DNA of 7,695 nucleotides, from NCBI GenBank assembly GCA_027117675.1, contig JAJAYM010000320.1:1-7695 (forward strand). The letters run 5' to 3'. This DNA is from Actinomycetes bacterium (GTDB taxonomy: Bacteria; Actinomycetota; Actinomycetes; JAHEKZ01). Every line of letters begins with the position of its first letter. Position 1 is the first letter of the stretch. The translations under genes were made by a program, and so were the position numbers. Of the stretch, positions 1-6,769 are shown piece by piece. The notes under the pieces are model-generated. The model did not search any database, was not told where the DNA came from, and was given only the letters and a program-made list of their open reading frames with translations.

Positions 1-584
1 ACCAATGACGATCTGGCCCGAAAGGCTGCGGCGGAGGCCCGTACCTCCGGCGACATTCCGGTTTCACCGCCCAGGTCGGCAATCCCTGCTGCGATGGCAC
101 CTGCACCGATGAGGTCCTCGTAGCAGACGCGCATGGCTCCATCTGGCCACTCTTCACCGGTGGGCACCAAGCCGATGCTAGTGAACCGCCCGGTTACCCA
201 TCTGGCCACGGCTGTTGCGTTCCGCATCGAGCCGGCGACCACCGTTAGGCCAGACATAAGGGCGGCGTGCGAGATCACCGACCCATTGTCGGACGGCATG
301 ATCAATCGCTCGCCATCTTCGACCCCGAGCAGGCTGGCCGGCGACAACGTACGACCCTCGCGCATGTTCCGGCCTCGGACCAGAGTTGCACCGATCGCTC
401 TGGCCAACTCTTCGGCCCGTTCATGTCCGCTGTGCGGCCAGACAGCGGCACCACGTGCGACGGCCACTGCCACCGACGTCGAGAACGAGAAGACGTCGAT
501 CAACACCACACACTCGCACGTCTCCGACAGCATCCGCAGCCCCTGTGGGCCCCACTCCAACGAGACTGCTGTCACGGGCGTCAC
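1..584 (-). CDS. ComB-family protein (2-phosphosulfolactate phosphatase-like), 3' end beyond window
   Basis: Reading the minus strand from a GTG at 584-582 gives 194 open codons running off the left edge, so about 40-60 C-terminal residues of a usual 230-250 are missing. Family-like signatures are an N-terminal WGPQGLRML, the strand and turn IDVFSFSTSV (residues 29-38), LSPASL (80-85), MPSDNGS (96-102), the SMRNATAVA helix (119-127), PTGEEWPDG (141-149) and YEDLIGAGAI (155-164). ComB dephosphorylates 2-phosphosulfolactate in methanogen coenzyme M synthesis. Actinobacterial members exist, but their substrate is not established, so I give no symbol. The GTG overlaps the ispE stop as GTGA, which implies translational coupling. 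A second in-frame GTG lies at 575-573; neither has a clear Shine-Dalgarno (SD) sequence. The family call rests on remembered motif patterns; the reading frame itself is secure. Confidence 0.8.
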   Translation of the reverse strand, partial: MTPVTAVSLEWGPQGLRMLSETCECVVLIDVFSFSTSVAVAVARGAAVWPHSGHERAEELARAIGATLVRGRNMREGRTLSPASLLGVEDGERLIMPSDNGSVISHAALMSGLTVVAGSMRNATAVARWVTGRFTSIGLVPTGEEWPDGAMRVCYEDLIGAGAIAAGIADLGGETGMSPEVRASAAAFRARSSL

Positions 585-1549
585 GCGTCCACGACCCGAG
601 CCCCGCCCACCGCGCCCACCGCGGACGTGACAGTACGACAGGTACCCGAGGCCGTCAGCGCGACTGCGAGGTCAAGTGCATGCTCCTCATCACGCGCGAG
701 GAAGGCGCATGTGGGCCCCGATCCGGACACCAGAGCCCCAAGTGCCCCGTACTCGTCCCCCACATCAAGAGTCATGGCCAGACCGGGTCGCAGCGACACT
801 GCGGCACGCTGCAGATCGTTGCCGAGCGCGGAGCCCAGGGCGACGGCGTTGCCTGCGCGTAGGGCACTCATCAGGGCGTCGGAAACGCGCGGCTCAGGAA
901 GCACCGACGACGCCCGCAGGCGATCCAACTCGGTGTAGACGTCCGGGGTCGACAATCCAGTCTCGGCGAACGCAAACACCCAATGGAAGTGCCCTCTGGC
1001 CAGCACAGGCGTCAACTTCTCACCGCGCCCCAGGCCCATCGCGGTGTGCCCGACAAGTGCGAAAGGCACGTCGCTGCCGATACCAGCGGCCAACTCGATG
1101 AGCTCATCGCGTTCGAGTCGCGCCTCCCAGAGCCGGTCCAGCGCTACGAGTGCCCCAGCGGCGTCCGCGCTTCCGCCGGCCATGCCGCCACCCACTGGTA
1201 TCGCCTTATGCACGTGCAAGTGCGCGTGTGGTTCGACGCCCAAGTGCTCAGCAAGCGCTCGCGCCGCGACCAGGACCAGGTTCGAGTCGTCGGTCGGGAC
1301 TATTGCCGCACCCTCGCCTTCTACGCTCACGGTCAGGTGGTCACCGGGCAAGGCGGTGACATCATCGAAGAGCGAAACAGCGTGATACACGGTGGCGAGG
1401 TCGTGGAACCCATCCGCACGCTCAGCGCCGACGACCAATTGCAGGTTGACCTTGGCGGGGACCCGCACGGTGACCGGACTCACTCCCCACACCCTTTCTT
1501 CCAACCAGTCGCTCGGCGCGAACCCGATCAGTCTGTCAGGAACCCTCAC
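581..1549 (-). CDS. ispE: 4-diphosphocytidyl-2-C-methyl-D-erythritol kinase
   Basis: IspE is the cytosolic GHMP-family kinase that phosphorylates CDP-methylerythritol at the 2-position with ATP, the fourth step of the MEP isoprenoid pathway. At 322 residues it shows the substrate-binding PAKVNL motif with the expected catalytic Lys33, the ATP-binding glycine-rich loop IPVGGGMAGGSADAA (117-131), GSDVPFAL (158-165) with the catalytic Asp160, and the third GHMP motif SGSGPTCAF (275-283). It is close in length and pattern to mycobacterial IspE. The GTG at 1549 overlaps the rsmA stop as GTGA. An alternative GTG at 1483-1481, just before VTVRVPAKVN, has a better ribosome site (AAGAAAGG, 9 bases upstream) and would give 300 residues, so the first 22 residues are uncertain. 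The 3' end overlaps the ComB-family gene by 4 bases. Confidence 0.97.
   Translation of the reverse strand: MRVPDRLIGFAPSDWLEERVWGVSPVTVRVPAKVNLQLVVGAERADGFHDLATVYHAVSLFDDVTALPGDHLTVSVEGEGAAIVPTDDSNLVLVAARALAEHLGVEPHAHLHVHKAIPVGGGMAGGSADAAGALVALDRLWEARLERDELIELAAGIGSDVPFALVGHTAMGLGRGEKLTPVLARGHFHWVFAFAETGLSTPDVYTELDRLRASSVLPEPRVSDALMSALRAGNAVALGSALGNDLQRAAVSLRPGLAMTLDVGDEYGALGALVSGSGPTCAFLARDEEHALDLAVALTASGTCRTVTSAVGAVGGARVVDA
1493..1500 (-). promoter_or_regulatory. Possible ribosome binding site for a shorter ispE
   Basis: The minus strand reads AAGAAAGG here, ending 9 bases before the in-frame GTG at 1483-1481. It is purine-rich and better spaced than anything before the upstream GTG at 1549, and conserved IspE sequence starts just after this internal GTG. 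It therefore supports the shorter protein, although homologues also carry N-terminal extensions of variable length. Confidence 0.45.
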
Positions 1550-2415
1550 CTGCTCGCAGCCGGGCGATGCTCCGCGATCGCAGCAAAGACCGAGATGTCG
1601 AGGCGTTCGCCTCGCACCGATGGGTCGACACCGGCGGCCCGCAACGCCGCGTCAGCAGCATCGACGCTGCCCGCCCACCGAGCCAACGCAGAACGCAGGC
1701 TCTTTCGACGTTGAGCGAAGGCGGCATCGATACAGGCGAATACATCGACACGGGATGCGGTGGTCTGGGGCGGTGGGTGCCTCCGAAAACCCACCAGCCC
1801 AGAGTCGACATTGGGAACCGGCCAGAAGACCGTTCGCGAGACGCGCCCCTGTTGGGTGACGTCGGCGTACCACGCGGCCTTCACGCTCGGGACGCCGTAC
1901 GTTCGGCTACCTGGTGGCGCAGCCAGACGCTCGGCGACCTCCCACTGGACCATCACCAGACCGCGGTCCAGAGTGGGGAACTCAGCAAGCAGGTGAAGGA
2001 GCACCGGCACAGCCACGTTGTACGGGAGGTTGGCGACAAAAGTGTCAGGGTCCAGCGGCAAGTCGACCAGCCGCAATGCGTCGCCGGTGACGACGGTGAG
2101 CTGACGAGTCGCCGCTGGATAGCGATCGGCAACCGTGCCGGTGAGCGCGTCTGCCAAGGTGGCGTCGATCTCGACCGCCACGACCCTGGCGCCGGTTTCG
2201 AGCAGTCCTAGTGTCAGCGAGCCAAGGCCGGGGCCTATTTCGAGGGCGACATCATCAGGCCCGACTCCAGCGAGCCGCACGATACGCCGCACAGTGTTGG
2301 CGTCCACCACGAAGTTCTGCCCCCAGCGCTTGGCTGGCCGAACACCCAGCTGGTCGGCCAGTTGCCGAACGGCTCCCGCGCCGAGCAACTGAGCGTCGGC
2401 AGCCGGGTTCGTCAC
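1546..2415 (-). CDS. rsmA: 16S rRNA (adenine1518-N6/adenine1519-N6)-dimethyltransferase
   Basis: RsmA (KsgA) uses S-adenosylmethionine (SAM) to dimethylate two adjacent adenines in the 3'-terminal helix of 16S rRNA during late small-subunit assembly. The 289 residues fit the usual 270-300. Visible motifs are the N-terminal KRWGQNF (29-35), SAM motif I EIGPGLGSLT (59-68), the acidic VEID (81-84), GDA (111-113), the catalytic NLPYN (129-133), VQWEVAERL (156-164) and VFWPVPNVDS (196-205). An upstream in-frame extension to 2646 is only the shadow of rpfB. I chose the GTG at 2415-2413, 16 bases after the rpfB stop. The nearest SD-like sequence is GAGGG at 2433-2429, 13 bases away and overlapping the rpfB stop codon, so initiation may depend on rpfB translation. 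The 3' end overlaps ispE by 4 bases. Confidence 0.97.
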   Translation of the reverse strand: MTNPAADAQLLGAGAVRQLADQLGVRPAKRWGQNFVVDANTVRRIVRLAGVGPDDVALEIGPGLGSLTLGLLETGARVVAVEIDATLADALTGTVADRYPAATRQLTVVTGDALRLVDLPLDPDTFVANLPYNVAVPVLLHLLAEFPTLDRGLVMVQWEVAERLAAPPGSRTYGVPSVKAAWYADVTQQGRVSRTVFWPVPNVDSGLVGFRRHPPPQTTASRVDVFACIDAAFAQRRKSLRSALARWAGSVDAADAALRAAGVDPSVRGERLDISVFAAIAEHRPAASR

Positions 2416-2431
2416 AGTGCTCAGTGTGCCC

Positions 2432-3550
2432 TCAGCTGAAGAGCAGCGGGCCGCAGACCGGCCACTGACCGGCGCCGGACCGCTCGTACAGCACCTGAGC
2501 CCGGTAGGTCTGCTCGTCGGGTGTGGCATCGATCGGGTTACCTGACCCACCGACCGAAGCCCAGGTCGAGAGCAAGAACTGGTAGAGCCCGTAGTAGCCA
2601 GCGGGGTTGACCGCGCGCGGGTTGCCCCCTGACTCGCACGCGGCAAGCGCGCCCCAGTTCAACCCCTCCGCTCCCGTGGCTGGCGCGGCGAAGGGTCGGA
2701 CCTTGGTCCCGTAGATCACGATCTCGCGGACCGGTTGCCGGGCAACTCGGCGGTCGAGCTGGCGTTGCCGAACGGCTACTCCATCGTGCCGAACGACGCG
2801 AGTGAAGATGACGCCTCGCCCGTCCTTCCCGCGCTGAACGACTCGCTCGACGCCTTCGTAGCGCGACGGATCGGCCCGCCGAATCACCGCGTGGTCGATA
2901 GTGAAGCCCCTGCGGACAGTTCGGACGTCGATCCTGGTGACGACGATCTGCATCCCGGTCTCGACCTCTCGGCCGAGACCGACGTTGACGCGGTCGTCAC
3001 GCCCGAGCCGGACGCCAGCCTCGCGGAGCAGTTCGGCGACCGAACGGGCCGTCGTCACGACTGTCGTGCGCCGTTGGTCGTGCAGAACCGTGACCTGATC
3101 GGGTAGCGCAACACCCACCTGCCCACCCGTGAGGGGCAACCGCCCTGAACGTGATGCGGAGAACTCGGCGCCGGCCAGCCGGACCCCGTACTGATCGAGG
3201 GCAGCGTCAACGGTGAGCTCAGTGGTCCAGATCTGGGTCGGCTGCCCATCGATGACGACCTGCAGCTGACGCGCGTGCCGGACGGTCACCGCTTCCACCG
3301 CCACCAACGGACTAGCAGGATCTGGCTCAACGAGGTCGCGGTCGGTGACGACGACGCCCTGTTCATCGAGGAACTCGGCGACCGTTTCGGCATGGGTTTC
3401 GATCTCGGTCAACTGACCGTCGACGCTCAGCTCGATCGGGCTGTCACTACTGGCGAATCCGGACACACCGAGGAGGAGGGCCACCGCAAGGGCACCCTCG
3501 AGAACGACCTTCAGCCGACGAGACCCCCGATCGACGCTAGTGGTGACCAC
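2432..3550 (-). CDS. rpfB: Resuscitation-promoting factor, RpfB type
   Basis: This is a secreted or membrane-anchored cell-wall lytic enzyme that cleaves peptidoglycan and helps dormant actinobacterial cells regrow. The 372 residues are ordered as a basic N-terminus (RRLK, 11-14) and hydrophobic signal/anchor (15-33); three ubiquitin-like DUF348 repeats at about 38-80, 95-138 and 150-195; a G5 adhesion domain at about 203-281; and a C-terminal Rpf lysozyme-like domain at about 297-370. The Rpf domain has the catalytic glutamate E306 in CESGGNP, the GYYGLYQF core and paired cysteines C305 and C366. This is the full RpfB architecture. The start is the GTG at 3550-3548, forced by an in-frame TGA six bases upstream and by the need to keep the signal sequence. 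The GAGGG before it is too close to act as an SD, so initiation may be leaderless or unusual. rsmA follows 16 bases after the stop. Confidence 0.96.
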   Translation of the reverse strand: MVTTSVDRGSRRLKVVLEGALAVALLLGVSGFASSDSPIELSVDGQLTEIETHAETVAEFLDEQGVVVTDRDLVEPDPASPLVAVEAVTVRHARQLQVVIDGQPTQIWTTELTVDAALDQYGVRLAGAEFSASRSGRLPLTGGQVGVALPDQVTVLHDQRRTTVVTTARSVAELLREAGVRLGRDDRVNVGLGREVETGMQIVVTRIDVRTVRRGFTIDHAVIRRADPSRYEGVERVVQRGKDGRGVIFTRVVRHDGVAVRQRQLDRRVARQPVREIVIYGTKVRPFAAPATGAEGLNWGALAACESGGNPRAVNPAGYYGLYQFLLSTWASVGGSGNPIDATPDEQTYRAQVLYERSGAGQWPVCGPLLFS

Positions 3551-3641
3551 CCCTCAAGGGCCAACCGTCGTCCCCAAGCGGGTCCCCCAACTGGGTGAAT
3601 CTCAGGTAGAGCCTCAGCCATCTGCCGGGTCACCTGCCGGG
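3551..3641 (-). other. tatD-rpfB intergenic leader with small inverted repeats
   Basis: This 91-base gap is the longest in the housekeeping cluster. On the minus strand it ends in CCCTTGAGGG (3560-3551), a potential 3-bp stem with a TTGA loop, directly before the rpfB GTG. The start codon lies in a second inverted repeat, GTGGTCACCAC (3550-3540). Further up is CCCAGTTGGG. The stems are short and no U-run follows them, so this is not a convincing terminator. I see no clear -35/-10 pair. In Mycobacterium tuberculosis an RNA switch in a longer leader controls the rpfB-ksgA-ispE operon; whether this short gap does anything similar is speculative. Confidence 0.35.
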
Positions 3642-3645
3642 TCAC
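3622..3645. repeat. Perfect 12-bp tandem duplication at the tatD stop
   Basis: The plus strand carries ctgccgggtcac twice back to back (3622-3633 and 3634-3645). On the minus strand the first copy contains the TGA stop of tatD (3644-3642). The second copy repeats that stop 12 bases downstream, in the same frame, giving tandem stops. It looks like a small replication-slippage duplication. Confidence 0.85.
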
Positions 3646-4553
3646 CAGACCCCGAAGGCCCGTTCAGTGTTGGCCGTTACGGTACGAGCCAGGGCCGCGA
3701 CATCGATATCCCTGACCTGCGCCATGGCCCGAAGTGTCACTGGGATCAGGTACGAGGCGTTGGGACGTCCCCGGTGCGGAAGAGGGGCCAGGAACGGTGC
3801 ATCGGTCTCTACCAGCAGCAGGTCGGCCGATGCGACGGCCAGCGCCCGGCGGAGATGCTCGTTGGCCTTGAAGGTGACGGTTCCGGCGAACGACATGAAC
3901 CAGCCGTGCTCGGCACAGATGGCAGCGAGCTCTGGTCCACCGGAGAAGCAGTGGAAGACGATGCGTTCGGGGGCGCCCTCAGCGAGGAGAACGCGGACGA
4001 CGTCGTCGTGGGCGTCCCGATCATGGATGACCAGGGCCTTTCCGAGTTCCTTGGCCAAGGCGATGTGTCGGCGGAACGACTCCTCCTGCGCAGCGAGGCC
4101 TTCTGGACCGGTCCGGAAGTGGTCGAGACCAGTTTCGCCGATCGCCACCACACGCTCGTCGGCTGCCAACGCGGTGATCTCGGCGAATGCCTCGTCGACG
4201 GTGCCATCAGCTGCCAACCTGGGGGCCTCATTCGGGTGGAGTGCCACAGCCGCAACGACCGGGAGGTGAGCGCGCGCCACCTCGACCCCAAAGCGCGAGC
4301 TTTCGACGTCGTGTCCGACCTGGACGATCCGGGTGACGCCGACCGAGGCGGCGTGCAGCAGCGCCACGTCGACCGAAAGCCCCGGCCCGTGCTTGCCTCG
4401 GTCATAACTGATATCGAGGTGGCAGTGGCTGTCAGGGACCGGAACAGGGAGCGGCTCGGGTAGCTCTGGCCAACTACCGGTGCCTGGGCGCGGGAGTGCG
4501 GGAGACAGATCGGACACTGTTAGGTCGGACACTGCGCCATCGTGGCAGATCAC
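3642..4553 (-). CDS. tatD: TatD-family metal-dependent deoxyribonuclease
   Basis: TatD-family proteins are TIM-barrel hydrolases with two metal ions that act as DNA exonucleases, linked to DNA repair and turnover. The expected ligands are visible in order: DSHCHLD (41-47, metal-binding His43 and His45), GETGLDHF (139-146, Glu140), VIHDRDAHDD (175-184, His177), FHCFSGG (200-206, His201) and ETDAPFLAP (249-257, Asp251). With 303 residues it is longer than the usual 260-280 because some 40 residues precede DSHCHLD. The start is uncertain: the GTG at 4553 has AGGGGGG 12 bases upstream, and in-frame GTGs follow at 4532 and 4517. Actinobacterial tatD usually sits between metG and rpfB. rpfB is present, but a plus-strand pseudogene lies where metG would be expected. 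It is probably the first gene of this cluster. Confidence 0.95.
   Translation of the reverse strand: MICHDGAVSDLTVSDLSPALPRPGTGSWPELPEPLPVPVPDSHCHLDISYDRGKHGPGLSVDVALLHAASVGVTRIVQVGHDVESSRFGVEVARAHLPVVAAVALHPNEAPRLAADGTVDEAFAEITALAADERVVAIGETGLDHFRTGPEGLAAQEESFRRHIALAKELGKALVIHDRDAHDDVVRVLLAEGAPERIVFHCFSGGPELAAICAEHGWFMSFAGTVTFKANEHLRRALAVASADLLLVETDAPFLAPLPHRGRPNASYLIPVTLRAMAQVRDIDVAALARTVTANTERAFGVW
4506..4535. repeat. Imperfect 15-bp tandem repeat in the tatD 5' end
   Basis: The 10-mer tcggacactg occurs at 4510-4519 and again at 4525-4534, inside a near-repeat with a 15-base period. In tatD it encodes two copies of a VSDL element, each starting with GTG (residues 8 and 13). Both GTGs are possible starts, so the repeat adds to the ambiguity of the tatD N-terminus. 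Confidence 0.7.
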
Positions 4554-4606
4554 GAGTCGGTCGCGCCCCCCTAGCCACGCCCCGCGTCACCTTGCAGGAT
4601 CGTCCT

Positions 4607-5283
4607 ATGCGTCTACGCCCGATCGGCCTCGCGATCATTCTCACCCTTGTCGGCGTGATGGTGGCAGGACGGTCACCTGGCACGACGGCATCCGTGTTGT
4701 GGTCAGGGGCGGGCTCTCTACGACTCGGTGGGCTCGCACGAACGCCGCGGCTCCCGGCTCTCTGCTGCGCACCACTGTCGGCCAGTCAAGTCCGTTGGCC
4801 AATGGCGTCGGACCCACCATGTGGGTGATGTACACCTCAGATGACATTGTCCGCAGTCGGGACGCCGAGGCGCGGTTCCCCGACACCGACAGCCCGGACT
4901 TCGCTACGGCTGGAAAGGCCAAGCGGATGTCCTTGCTCGCTGGGGCCAGCGTCGTGTCCGACGAAGCATTCGGCGACGGTCGAGTGGTGAGCTTTTCCAT
5001 CGATCCAAACTTCCGCGCCTGGACCCTCGGTACGGCTCGCATGCTATGGAACGCGATCACCGGACCAGACCCACTGCTCAGCGGTGGCCACCTATCGCCT
5101 CGCGCTCGAGCCGCCGCGGCGGCGACCGAACACCGATCACTTAGGAACCGACCGTCGGTTGCTGATCGTCCCCAACGTCGAGCACCTGGGCTTGGAGGAG
5201 AGCCGCAAGTTGTCGTTGGTGTTGCCGCGTTTGGAACTCGCCGGCGTCACGGTGCTTTGGGCCTGCCTCCCCGGCCCTTCGGA
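4607..5283 (+). pseudogene. Decayed secreted M14 carboxypeptidase-like gene
   Basis: No single frame gives a sensible protein here, but three consecutive pieces look like remnants of one gene. Frame 2 from the ATG at 4607 encodes a signal-peptide-like start (MRLRPIGLAIILTLVGVMVAG). Frame 1 from about 4663 to 5080 then encodes about 140 residues including HDGIRVVVRGGLSTTRWA, SSPLANGVGPTMWVMYTSDD, SPDF, GDGRVVSFSIDPNFRAWT and ARMLWNAITGPDP. This pattern resembles the C-terminal region of large secreted M14-family carboxypeptidase-like proteins of Nocardioides relatives. Finally frame 2 from about 5084 to 5283 has strongly GC-rich third positions. The zinc-binding peptidase domain, several hundred residues, is absent, so an internal deletion plus at least two frame changes is the simplest reading. 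Sequencing errors could explain the frame changes but not the missing domain. The family assignment is from memory of conserved patterns. Confidence 0.65.
5084..5283 (+). other. Coding-like segment at the pseudogene 3' end
   Basis: Frame 2 from a GTG at 5084 is open and has G or C at most third codon positions, which fits real coding history. It encodes phrases such as RRLLIVPNVEHLGLEESRKL and VLPRLELAGVTVLWACLPGP. I do not recognise a family. It may be the frameshifted tail of the M14-like remnant, or a separate truncated gene. The same frame stays open to 5377, but beyond 5288 it runs antisense inside the permease gene and is most likely a shadow there. It is not convincing as an independent protein. 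Confidence 0.4.
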
Positions 5284-5288
5284 CGCGC

Positions 5289-6074
5289 TTACGACGCAGG
5301 GGCCGCGCGAACGAGGCGATCGGCGTCATCGAAGAGCGACCGCTGCGCCAGCCGTGCGGAAAGAACAGCGGCCATGAAGGCAGCACCGAGCAGCATGTAC
5401 ATGACGACGATCTGGTAGCGAATCGCGTCCCACGGATCGACTCCCGCCAGGATGAGCCCGGTCATCGCTCCCGGCAGCGAGATGAGTCCGACCACCTTGG
5501 TGGTATCAACGGCCGGGAGCAGGGCAGTCCGCATGGCGGTGCGATACGGCTCCAAGAAGGCCTCACGTGGCGCGAGACCGAGCGCGAGTCTGGCCTCGAT
5601 CCGGGCGCGTTGGTCGTCGACCGCATCGGCAGTGCGTTGCAGTCCTAGACCCGCGGTCACCATCGCGGTGCTGACCACCATGCCGCCCACAGGGATGACG
5701 ACCCGCGGCACCGCGTCAATGGTGCCAAGGGCCAGCAAGATGCCCATCGTCGATGCGACGGCGACACCGATCCCCCACCAGGCGTGCACCCTGGCACGTG
5801 GGATGCCGCGCGCGCGTCCTCCGGCGACATGGCCGGCGATGACCACCATGATGGCCAGCCAGGCGAAGGCTGTGGGCAGTCCGCCCCTGTCGAAGACGAA
5901 GAGGAGCAGCGCGCCGACGAGGGCCAGCTGCGCCAGCGCTCGAGCGGCCGCGACCGCAACCTCGCGACCAAGGCCCAGACGTTCTCGCCACGAAATGACG
6001 ACGGCGATCAGCACGAGTGTGGCTGACGCCGCGACGCCAATCCAGGAAGGAATGTTTGCTGTGGTCGACTCCAT
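5289..6074 (-). CDS. FetB/UPF0014-family ABC transporter permease
   Basis: This integral membrane protein of 261 residues matches the length and layout of the FetB (YbbM, UPF0014) family. Hydrophobic segments lie at about 11-29, 43-61, 68-85, 97-117, 123-142, 194-211 and 219-241. The family's most conserved part is present: a charged helix after the fifth segment (148-166, DDQRARIEARLALG), the PYRTAMRTALLPAVDTTK stretch (176-193), LISLPGAMTGLILAG (198-212) and DPWDAIRYQIVVMYM (213-227). In E. coli FetA-FetB is implicated in iron export and peroxide resistance; the substrate here is unproven, so I leave the symbol blank. The ATG at 6074 has a strong GGAGG site 9 bases upstream, inside the end of the ATPase gene. 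The TAA stop lies against the convergent pseudogene remnant. Confidence 0.92.
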   Translation of the reverse strand: MESTTANIPSWIGVAASATLVLIAVVISWRERLGLGREVAVAAARALAQLALVGALLLFVFDRGGLPTAFAWLAIMVVIAGHVAGGRARGIPRARVHAWWGIGVAVASTMGILLALGTIDAVPRVVIPVGGMVVSTAMVTAGLGLQRTADAVDDQRARIEARLALGLAPREAFLEPYRTAMRTALLPAVDTTKVVGLISLPGAMTGLILAGVDPWDAIRYQIVVMYMLLGAAFMAAVLSARLAQRSLFDDADRLVRAAPAS

Positions 6075-6076
6075 CG

Positions 6077-6769
6077 TCAGGCGCCTCCGAGGTAGGTCAC
6101 ATGGGCCGGGTCGCCGCGGTCGACCAATTGTCCGTGGTCGAGAACGAGCGCGTCATGGGTGAGGGCCGCGGCGCGCTGCAGGTCGTGGCTGACGAGCACC
6201 ACTGACAAGCCCATGCCGGCCAGACCGGCGATCACCGAGTCCACCGATTGAGCCGCCTTGCGGTCGAGTGCGCTGGTCGGCTCGTCCAACAGCAGCACCT
6301 CGGGGCCAACGGCCAGGGCGCGCGCGAGGGCGAGACGTTGCTGCTCTCCGCCCGAGAGGTCAGCGGGATGACGGTCGCGCTCGATATGATCGAGGGCAAC
6401 CCGCGTCAGCAACTCGTCGACATCAGCGTCGGTCAGGGCCAGCTCGCCAACCCTGACCTCGTCATCGATCCGTCCGGTCAACATGGCTGGGCGCTGAGCG
6501 ACCATCCCGACGCGGCGGCGCAGACTTCGAACGTCGAGCTCCGGCAACGGAGTCCCGCGGAAACTGATGCGCCCGGAAGTCGGTTCTTCCAGTCGGTTGA
6601 GCATGCGCAGCAGCGTGGACTTGCCCGAACCACTCGGACCGACGATCGCAGTGACGTGTCCTTCGTGAATGTGGTCGCTGACACCGTCGAGGATCGGGCG
6701 CCCCCCGGCTACGAAGGTGACGACGTCCAACGTGAAGAGCTCGGGGGCTGGTCCGTCAGTGTGGGGCAT
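6077..6769 (-). CDS. ABC transporter ATP-binding protein, FetA-like
   Basis: This 230-residue nucleotide-binding subunit probably powers the permease encoded 2 bases downstream. All catalytic motifs are intact: Walker A GPSGSGKST (44-52), Q-loop Gln92 in GMVAQRP, signature LSGGEQQRLALARAL (138-152), Walker B VLLLDEPTSALD (158-169) and the switch His195 in LVSHD. The short length and UPF0014 partner suggest the FetA (YbbL) group. I chose the ATG at 6769-6767 because it overlaps the tryptophanase stop by one base (TGATG), a classic coupling arrangement. A longer in-frame reading to 6877 is only antiphase sequence inside the tryptophanase gene. There is no strong SD before this ATG, consistent with reinitiation by ribosomes finishing tnaA. 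Confidence 0.95.
   Translation of the reverse strand: MPHTDGPAPELFTLDVVTFVAGGRPILDGVSDHIHEGHVTAIVGPSGSGKSTLLRMLNRLEEPTSGRISFRGTPLPELDVRSLRRRVGMVAQRPAMLTGRIDDEVRVGELALTDADVDELLTRVALDHIERDRHPADLSGGEQQRLALARALAVGPEVLLLDEPTSALDRKAAQSVDSVIAGLAGMGLSVVLVSHDLQRAAALTHDALVLDHGQLVDRGDPAHVTYLGGA
6084..6088 (-). promoter_or_regulatory. Strong ribosome binding site of the permease gene
   Basis: The minus strand reads GGAGG, ending 9 bases before the ATG at 6074-6072. It lies within the last codons of the ATPase gene. It is the clearest SD sequence in the window and fixes the permease start. Confidence 0.8.

Noticed and set aside
133..938. Several overlapping plus-strand open frames near the left edge
   Set aside because: They are Arg/Pro/Ser-rich shadows of the minus-strand ComB-family and ispE genes.
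1567..2211. Plus-strand open frame of 214 codons opposite rsmA
   Set aside because: It is antisense to a well-conserved rRNA methylase and shows low-complexity, Arg-rich composition without motifs.
2416..2646. N-terminal extension of rsmA to an upstream start at 2646
   Set aside because: It lies entirely in the rpfB coding region, out of frame, and RsmA homologues begin near the GTG at 2415.
3551..3641. Rho-independent terminator between tatD and rpfB
   Set aside because: The possible stems are only 3-5 bp and no run of T follows them on the minus strand.
3540..4463. Long plus-strand open frame of 307 codons opposite tatD
   Set aside because: The opposite strand encodes TatD with all metal ligands. 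The plus-strand translation has no recognisable domain and is a typical GC-rich antisense shadow.
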